From NCBI RefSeq assembly GCF_938045225.1, contig NZ_CALINL010000200.1, positions 1 to 8,871 on the forward strand: a stretch of DNA of 8,871 nt. Direction: 5' to 3'. The notes beneath the pieces are model-generated. The model was not told the DNA's origin. It made no database searches and worked only from the letters and a program-made list of their open reading frames with translations. Source of the DNA: an uncultured Campylobacter sp. (lineage in GTDB: Bacteria; Campylobacterota; Campylobacteria; Campylobacterales; Campylobacteraceae). Position 1 is the first letter of the stretch; each line of letters opens with the position of its first letter. Positions 5,975 to 8,871 of the stretch are shown here, piece after piece. The translations under genes and the position numbers were made by a program.

Positions 5975-6573
5975 AAGTACTTCACTACGGAATTTAAAAT
6001 CAGCTCATCAAGCTTTCTATCGCTCGTAGGTTCGCCGATAGCCGAAAATTTCCACTCGCCGTTTCGCTTATACAGCTTGCCCAAAATCATCGCAACCTTA
6101 TATGCAAATGCGCTATCTCGTACGATATTATACGACGCAAAGACTTTATTTACGCGCGTGGGCGTACCTTCGTAAAGTCTAATGCTAGCAAACGGAATTT
6201 TATCAAAGTCGATTTGATTATAAGAATTTAGCACGAAAAATATCTGCTCAACGTTTGAGTTTAAACGGCTAAGATCGACGCTGATTATTTCGTTATCCAG
6301 TCCGTCGTCGCCCCCTACGTCTCCGACCAAGTCATCGCCGCTGTGAAATACGCCCGGGGCTGATTTTTTACCGAAATAGACCACATCGCAAAACTGTTTG
6401 TTTGAGTCAAACATCGCAGCGCTTAGATCCAAATCCACCGGCTTTATCTTATCTCTAAAAAAGCCTTTTTCGGTTATGGCGCCCCAGTTTGCTCCTACGC
6501 AAAAGCTGTGCAGATGCCCGCCGTCGTCTTTGGCGAGCGATATTTTTTGTCCTTTGACCAAATTTATCGCCAT
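5971..6573 (-). CDS. TerD-domain protein (divergent member)
   Basis: This 200-residue cytoplasmic protein has a TerD domain along most of its length. It opens with INLVKGQKISLAK, the conserved TerD start, and keeps the calcium-site residues: DLDLSA at 47-52 (Asp47, Asp49) and HSGDDLVGDVGGDDG at 77-91. Compared with canonical TerD it has an insert at about 33-46 and a divergent C-terminal half, closer in style to TerZ/TerX-type paralogs. Family members bind calcium and occur in tellurite, phage and stress resistance loci. AGGGG overlapping the upstream stop is six bases before the ATG. It lies nine bases after the terD gene and overlaps the following secreted-protein gene by four bases. Cys25 and Cys62 are not usual family residues that I can name. 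Confidence 0.88.
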   Translation of the reverse strand: MAINLVKGQKISLAKDDGGHLHSFCVGANWGAITEKGFFRDKIKPVDLDLSAAMFDSNKQFCDVVYFGKKSAPGVFHSGDDLVGDVGGDDGLDNEIISVDLSRLNSNVEQIFFVLNSYNQIDFDKIPFASIRLYEGTPTRVNKVFASYNIVRDSAFAYKVAMILGKLYKRNGEWKFSAIGEPTSDRKLDELILNSVVKYL

Positions 6574-6582
6574 GGCTTGCCC

Positions 6583-7161
6583 CTATACGTCTAGTCCAAA
6601 CTGCCTGCAAAATCCAGCCAGTCCATCCTTAAAACCGCTTCCGTTAGCCGCGAAACGCCACTCGTTGTCTTTAAAGTAAATTTTACCGAAAGATACTGCG
6701 GTTTCGGTAGAAAAGTCCTCTTCTAAATCGTATCTGGCTATCTCTTTGCCGCTTCTTTCATCGACGATTCGTATAAACGAATTTCTTACCATACCGAAAT
6801 TTTGCCTTCTAGCGACTGCTTCATGGATCGTGACGACTATGTCGATCTCTTTGACGCTCGGCGAAATTTTAGCTAGGTCTATTTTTATGGATTCATCGTC
6901 GCCGTCACCTTCGCCTGTGCGGTTATCGCCCGTGTGGACTACCGATCCGTCCGCGCTAACTAGGTTGTTGTAAAAGACGAAATTCTTCTCGTTTTCTACT
7001 TTGCCTGAAGCTCCTACCAAAAACGCGCTCGCATCTAGGTCAAATTCCGCTCCCGTATCGCTAGTATTCGTATCCCAGCCAAGTCCTACTAAAATTTTGC
7101 TTAGCCCTGGAGCTTCTTTGCTCAAACTAACTCTACCGCCCTTTGATAAATTTACCGCCAT
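6583..7161 (-). CDS. terD: TerD family calcium-binding stress protein
   Basis: This 192-residue protein matches canonical TerD/TerE in length and sequence throughout. It begins with VNLSKGGRVSLSK, followed by LVGLGWD (24-30), FDLDASAFL (40-48) with calcium-binding Asp41 and Asp43, FYNN (63-66) and HTGDNRTGEGDGDDE (76-90), the acidic second site. The C-terminal half has VTIHEAVARRQ and ARYDLEEDFSTETA, also typical. TerD proteins are cytoplasmic or membrane-associated and work with TerC in resistance to tellurite, colicins and phage in enterobacteria; the role here is unknown. It is the first gene of the cluster, with a strong AAAGGAGG (7167-7174) five bases before the ATG. A perfect palindrome at 7184-7197 lies in its 5' region and likely regulates it. 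Confidence 0.95.
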   Translation of the reverse strand: MAVNLSKGGRVSLSKEAPGLSKILVGLGWDTNTSDTGAEFDLDASAFLVGASGKVENEKNFVFYNNLVSADGSVVHTGDNRTGEGDGDDESIKIDLAKISPSVKEIDIVVTIHEAVARRQNFGMVRNSFIRIVDERSGKEIARYDLEEDFSTETAVSFGKIYFKDNEWRFAANGSGFKDGLAGFCRQFGLDV

Positions 7162-7183
7162 TTTGGCCTCCTTTAAAATTATT

Positions 7184-7197
7184 TATCCTATAGGATA
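7184..7197. promoter_or_regulatory. Palindromic operator, site 1 (terD side)
   Basis: TATCCTATAGGATA is a perfect 14-base palindrome located 23 bases upstream of the terD ATG. CCTATAGGATA, its right 11 bases, recurs at 7242-7252, 55 bp away centre to centre, near five helical turns. On the - strand a TAAAAT box corresponding to plus positions 7209-7214 could serve as the terD -10 element, placing this site near or just after the transcript start. A repressor bound here would block the Ter operon. Confidence 0.6.
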
Positions 7198-7238
7198 TAG
7201 ATTTGAAGATTTTATCTAAATAAAGTTTAAGTTTAACT

Positions 7239-7252
7239 TTACCTATAGGATA
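7239..7252. promoter_or_regulatory. Palindromic operator, site 2 (regulator side)
   Basis: TTACCTATAGGATA keeps the central CCTATAGG palindrome and the full right half of site 1, while the outer left half deviates. It ends five bases before the ATG of the XRE regulator, and its AGGA (7247-7250) doubles as the ribosome binding site at seven-base spacing. A regulator bound to this site would repress its own gene. Confidence 0.55.
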
Positions 7253-7257
7253 AAATA

Positions 7258-7512
7258 ATGGGCGAAAATTTAGCTTTTTTTAGCGCCGATGAGATACGAA
7301 ATTTCTATCTGCAAATTTCTACAAACGTCCGAAAACTGCGTGAAAATAAAGGCATTAGCCAGCTCGATATGGCGCTAAGTATGGATATAAAATCGGTCGC
7401 ATTTTATTCAAACTGCGAGAGTTGCCGATACGATAAACACTTTAATCTTGAGCATATTTATAAAATTTCAAAAATTTTAGATGTAGAGGTTGGGGAGATT
7501 TTTAAATTTTAG
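7258..7512 (+). CDS. XRE-family helix-turn-helix transcriptional regulator
   Basis: This 84-residue protein is essentially a single XRE/Cro-type HTH domain (about 18-82). NVRKLRENKGISQLDMAL (23-40) is the classic helix 1-2 start, the recognition helix follows around 44-55, and the domain closes with HIYKISKILDVEVGEIF (66-82). It carries a CESC motif (Cys53, Cys56) right after the recognition helix. No effector domain is present, so it probably acts as a simple dimeric repressor. It is divergent from the Ter operon with 96 bases between start codons, and the two CCTATAGGATA sites there make autoregulation and control of the Ter genes likely. The ATG at 7258 is supported by AGGA at 7247-7250. 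No clear terminator follows it. Confidence 0.88.
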   Translation: MGENLAFFSADEIRNFYLQISTNVRKLRENKGISQLDMALSMDIKSVAFYSNCESCRYDKHFNLEHIYKISKILDVEVGEIFKF

Positions 7513-7588
7513 CAATTTAATTTGAGTTAATGTCGTTTGGGAGACTGGGTTTAATTGGGTTAAGTGATGAAAAATCGGTTCAACTTTG

Positions 7589-7663
7589 TATGCCGAATTC
7601 GTAAGATACGGCTCGAAAACGCGCCAATTTTATACGCCTAATTTGCAAGATATAATTCAAAAA
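7589..7663. repeat. Imperfect 31-base direct repeat in an intergenic gap
   Basis: Positions 7589-7619 and 7633-7663 align without gaps at 22 of 31 positions; eight of the nine differences are transitions. The first copy can also fold (GCCG 7592-7595 with CGGC 7609-7612). It lies in the 228-base gap between the XRE gene and hemJ, which otherwise shows no gene. It may be a decayed duplication or a chance similarity. Confidence 0.3.
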
Positions 7664-7691
7664 ATATAAGAATAAATTTAACTTCTCGATC

Positions 7692-7721
7692 CCGAGACAA
7701 AGCAGTTTCGCTCTGCCTCGG
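7692..7721 (-). terminator. Weak hairpin downstream of hemJ
   Basis: CCGAG (7692-7696) pairs with CTCGG (7717-7721), and inside it GCAG (7702-7705) pairs with CTGC (7713-7716), separated by a five-base bulge. It begins about 20 bases after the hemJ stop in the direction of transcription. There is no U tract on either strand, so a terminator role is only a possibility. Confidence 0.25.
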
Positions 7722-7740
7722 AGTATGTATTTAGCGCGGT

Positions 7741-8175
7741 TTAAAACGGCTTATACACCATCATCCAGATGATGATAACCATCGCGATAGTCGGCACTTC
7801 GTTGTAAGCACGAAAGAACATACCGCTCTTGTTACAGCGTTTCTCGCGCAGCTGCACCATATAGCGGCCAAGATCCAGATGAAACGCCGCGAGGATGACG
7901 ACGACGGTGAGCTTGACGTGCACGTAGCCGCTGCGCAAAAGCTCAGGCATCGCTACGATGATCAAAATGCCCGTCAAAAACGTGCCGATCAGCGCGACCC
8001 AGCCGATGTAGTGGTACATCTTGTACTCCTGCACCTCGACGACGCGCACGAAGTCGGGTTTGTCCATATTCTCCGCGTGATAGACGTAGAGGCGCGGCTG
8101 ATAGAACAAAAACGCCATCCACGAGATGAAACACAAGTAGTGGAAGTACTTGATGAGGTTGTAATACTCTGCCAT
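7741..8175 (-). CDS. hemJ: Protoporphyrinogen oxidase HemJ
   Basis: This 144-residue membrane protein belongs to the HemJ (formerly UPF0093) family, which oxidises protoporphyrinogen IX to protoporphyrin IX, the penultimate step of heme synthesis, and itself binds heme. Family marks include YFHYLCFISWMAFLFYQPRL (10-29) with His12 and Arg28, VYH (31-33), GYVHVKL with His86 and Lys88, and FRAYNEVPT (121-129). Four hydrophobic segments are visible (about 11-30, 55-76, 85-103 and 127-141). The length is typical. The ATG at 8175 has AAGGAG (8182-8187) six bases upstream. HemJ is the usual protoporphyrinogen oxidase in Campylobacterota. A TAAAAT corresponding to plus 8197-8202 might be its own -10 box, giving a very short leader; otherwise it is read through from the TM2 gene. 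Confidence 0.93.
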   Translation of the reverse strand: MAEYYNLIKYFHYLCFISWMAFLFYQPRLYVYHAENMDKPDFVRVVEVQEYKMYHYIGWVALIGTFLTGILIIVAMPELLRSGYVHVKLTVVVILAAFHLDLGRYMVQLREKRCNKSGMFFRAYNEVPTIAMVIIIWMMVYKPF

Positions 8176-8265
8176 TTTTTTCTCCTTTTAATTTTTATTT
8201 TAGAGGCTTGTCTTTTTGTCCTATACTTCGCTTTGCTTCCCTTGCGGTCGCAACTGCAAGCAGAG

Positions 8266-8325
8266 GCTTTAAAATTTGGCTCGGTCATTACCGACGAGGT
8301 AACTCCCGTCGCCAAATTTTAAAGC
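8266..8325. repeat. 15-bp perfect inverted repeat enclosing smaller hairpins
   Basis: GCTTTAAAATTTGGC (8266-8280) and GCCAAATTTTAAAGC (8311-8325) are perfect complements 30 bases apart. The enclosed sequence holds a hairpin TCGGT/ACCGA (8281-8285/8290-8294) and a second, GAG/CTC (8296-8298/8303-8305), closing a GTAA loop. Outside, GAGGC (8263-8267) can also pair with GCCTC (8326-8330). The whole could fold as a three-way junction RNA, extrude as a cruciform, or be the remnant of a small transposable element with terminal inverted repeats. Confidence 0.6.
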
Positions 8326-8367
8326 GCCTCGTCTAGAACAAAAATCCTATGCCTTATCGTTTTACAT

Positions 8368-8385
8368 TCAAATTTGCAAATTTGA
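8368..8385. repeat. 18-bp perfect palindrome
   Basis: TCAAATTTGCAAATTTGA reads the same on both strands. It lies in the gap between the TM2 gene and hemJ. It may be a protein binding site, but AAATTTG words are common in this genome's noncoding DNA, which lowers the significance. Confidence 0.4.
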
Positions 8386-8412
8386 TTCGCCGAGACCCGC
8401 GCCTCGAAAATG

Positions 8413-8464
8413 CTAAATTTGACCGATCGCGATTAGAAAATCGATCAAATTCTCGAAAATTTAG
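8413..8464. repeat. Overlapping stems just downstream of the TM2 gene
   Basis: CTAAATTT (8413-8420) can pair with AAATTTAG (8457-8464), or alternatively AATTTGA (8416-8422) with TCAAATT (8445-8451) plus CGAT/ATCG inside after one mismatch. The region begins eight bases beyond the TM2 gene stop on the - strand. It could form an mRNA 3' end structure; no clear U tract follows. Confidence 0.35.
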
Positions 8465-8471
8465 TAGGCTT

Positions 8472-8834
8472 TCACCCTAGCAAAATTTCCTTCCTTGCCT
8501 CAAATTCCTCTTTGCTTATAGCGCCGCTCTCGTACAGCTCGTAGAGGCGTCTAAGCCGCTCCTCGAGGTCTTGTGCACGCAGTTTGTCTTTTAACGCTTC
8601 TTTTTTCTGATTTTTCTCGACCGCCGCGCCGGTTAAGCGCAGATCAAAGAGCCACCACACGCCCCAAAGCACCCAAAATACGTAGCCGACAAGCGCCCAA
8701 GCTAGGCTATATCCGATGAAAAACAGCGCCATCATCGCAAAGCCGCTCACGAATTTGCCCAGATAAAATCTGTGCCCGCCAAACCAGCCCGTAAGCAGCC
8801 AAAGCGCGTAGGCTATATAAACGTTATCGCCCAT
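8472..8834 (-). CDS. TM2-domain membrane protein with C-terminal SHOCT-like helix
   Basis: This 120-residue protein has a TM2 domain at about 6-66: two membrane segments with the typical FGGHRFYLGK turn (18-27) and the ending WWLFDL (60-65). A charged linker with coiled-coil character follows (72-95), then a SHOCT-like motif, RLYELYESGAISKEEFEARKE (96-116 region), which in other proteins is an oligomerisation or regulatory segment. The molecular function of bacterial TM2 proteins is not established. The ATG at 8834 is chosen because AAGGGG lies six bases before it; an in-frame TTG at 8861 would add nine residues but has less support. The promoter, if separate, lies beyond the right edge. hemJ follows on the same strand after 296 bases. 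Confidence 0.85.
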   Translation of the reverse strand: MGDNVYIAYALWLLTGWFGGHRFYLGKFVSGFAMMALFFIGYSLAWALVGYVFWVLWGVWWLFDLRLTGAAVEKNQKKEALKDKLRAQDLEERLRRLYELYESGAISKEEFEARKEILLG

Positions 8835-8871
8835 TTTTAGCCCCTTTTCGCCCCGCGGCAAAGCTCTGCCA

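Larger units (their letters stand above)
8176..8471. other. Structured noncoding gap between the TM2 gene and hemJ
   Basis: No gene with a credible start, ribosome binding site or family match is seen on either strand in these 296 bases. The gap is instead dense in inverted repeats, listed separately: a perfect 15-bp pair at 8266-8280/8311-8325, an 18-bp palindrome at 8368-8385, and nested stems at 8413-8464. The ribosome binding site of hemJ lies at its left end. Confidence 0.6.

Noticed and set aside
4592..7512. Mobile tellurite resistance island or plasmid-borne Ter operon
   Set aside because: No integrase, transposase, tRNA junction or abrupt composition change is seen; gene content is also too small for the full enterobacterial ter cluster.
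7989..8315. 108-codon - strand frame overlapping hemJ and the adjacent gap
   Set aside because: Most of it overlaps hemJ in another frame and its Ser/Thr/Arg/Lys-rich sequence resembles no family; the inverted repeat lies at its start.
7879..8322. 147-codon + strand open frame opposite hemJ
   Set aside because: It is antisense to hemJ, is rich in Asp, His, Val and Arg as expected for a shadow, and lacks a ribosome binding site.

Overview
The window looks like chromosomal DNA from a Campylobacterota bacterium, most likely a Campylobacter of the oral, non-thermophilic kind (C. showae, C. rectus or C. concisus-like). Reasons: the very frequent AAATTTA-type words, AAAGG ribosome binding sites, a T-tract/TAAAAT promoter without a clear -35 box, and the protein families present. 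The species is inference. No mobile element, CRISPR array, tRNA or rRNA was seen.

Region 1 (1-4532, + strand) is a sulfur amino acid operon. An AT-rich upstream region and a Campylobacter-style promoter (about 132-147) lead into a 15-codon ORF, too short for routine gene calling, with four Cys codons, three of them consecutive (178-225). It is followed by two mutually exclusive RNA pairings (229-260 and 238-288) and a small GC hairpin with a U run (294-314). This has the layout of a cysteine-sensing transcription attenuator. Downstream are two tandem paralogous periplasmic binding proteins, a permease and an ATPase of a TcyJ/TcyL/TcyN (cystine) type ABC importer, then a PLP-dependent trans-sulfuration enzyme, closed by an intrinsic terminator. 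The proposed logic is that low cysteine stalls the ribosome on the leader and switches on cystine uptake and sulfur amino acid interconversion.

Region 2 (4592-7512) is a tellurium-resistance-like (Ter) cluster on the - strand, transcribed from about 7200 down to 4592: a canonical TerD, a divergent TerD-domain protein, a small secreted protein with four cysteines that I do not recognise, and a TerC-family membrane protein with a TTG start. The genes overlap or are within 9 bases of each other. A small XRE-family HTH regulator is divergent from them (+ strand). The shared intergenic region carries two copies of CCTATAGGATA, one inside a perfect 14-bp palindrome, a likely operator pair for this regulator.

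Region 3 (7513-8871) holds a 228-base gap with a decayed direct repeat, hemJ (protoporphyrinogen oxidase, - strand), a 296-base noncoding gap rich in secondary structure (15-bp perfect inverted repeat enclosing smaller hairpins, plus an 18-bp palindrome), and a TM2-SHOCT membrane protein (- strand).
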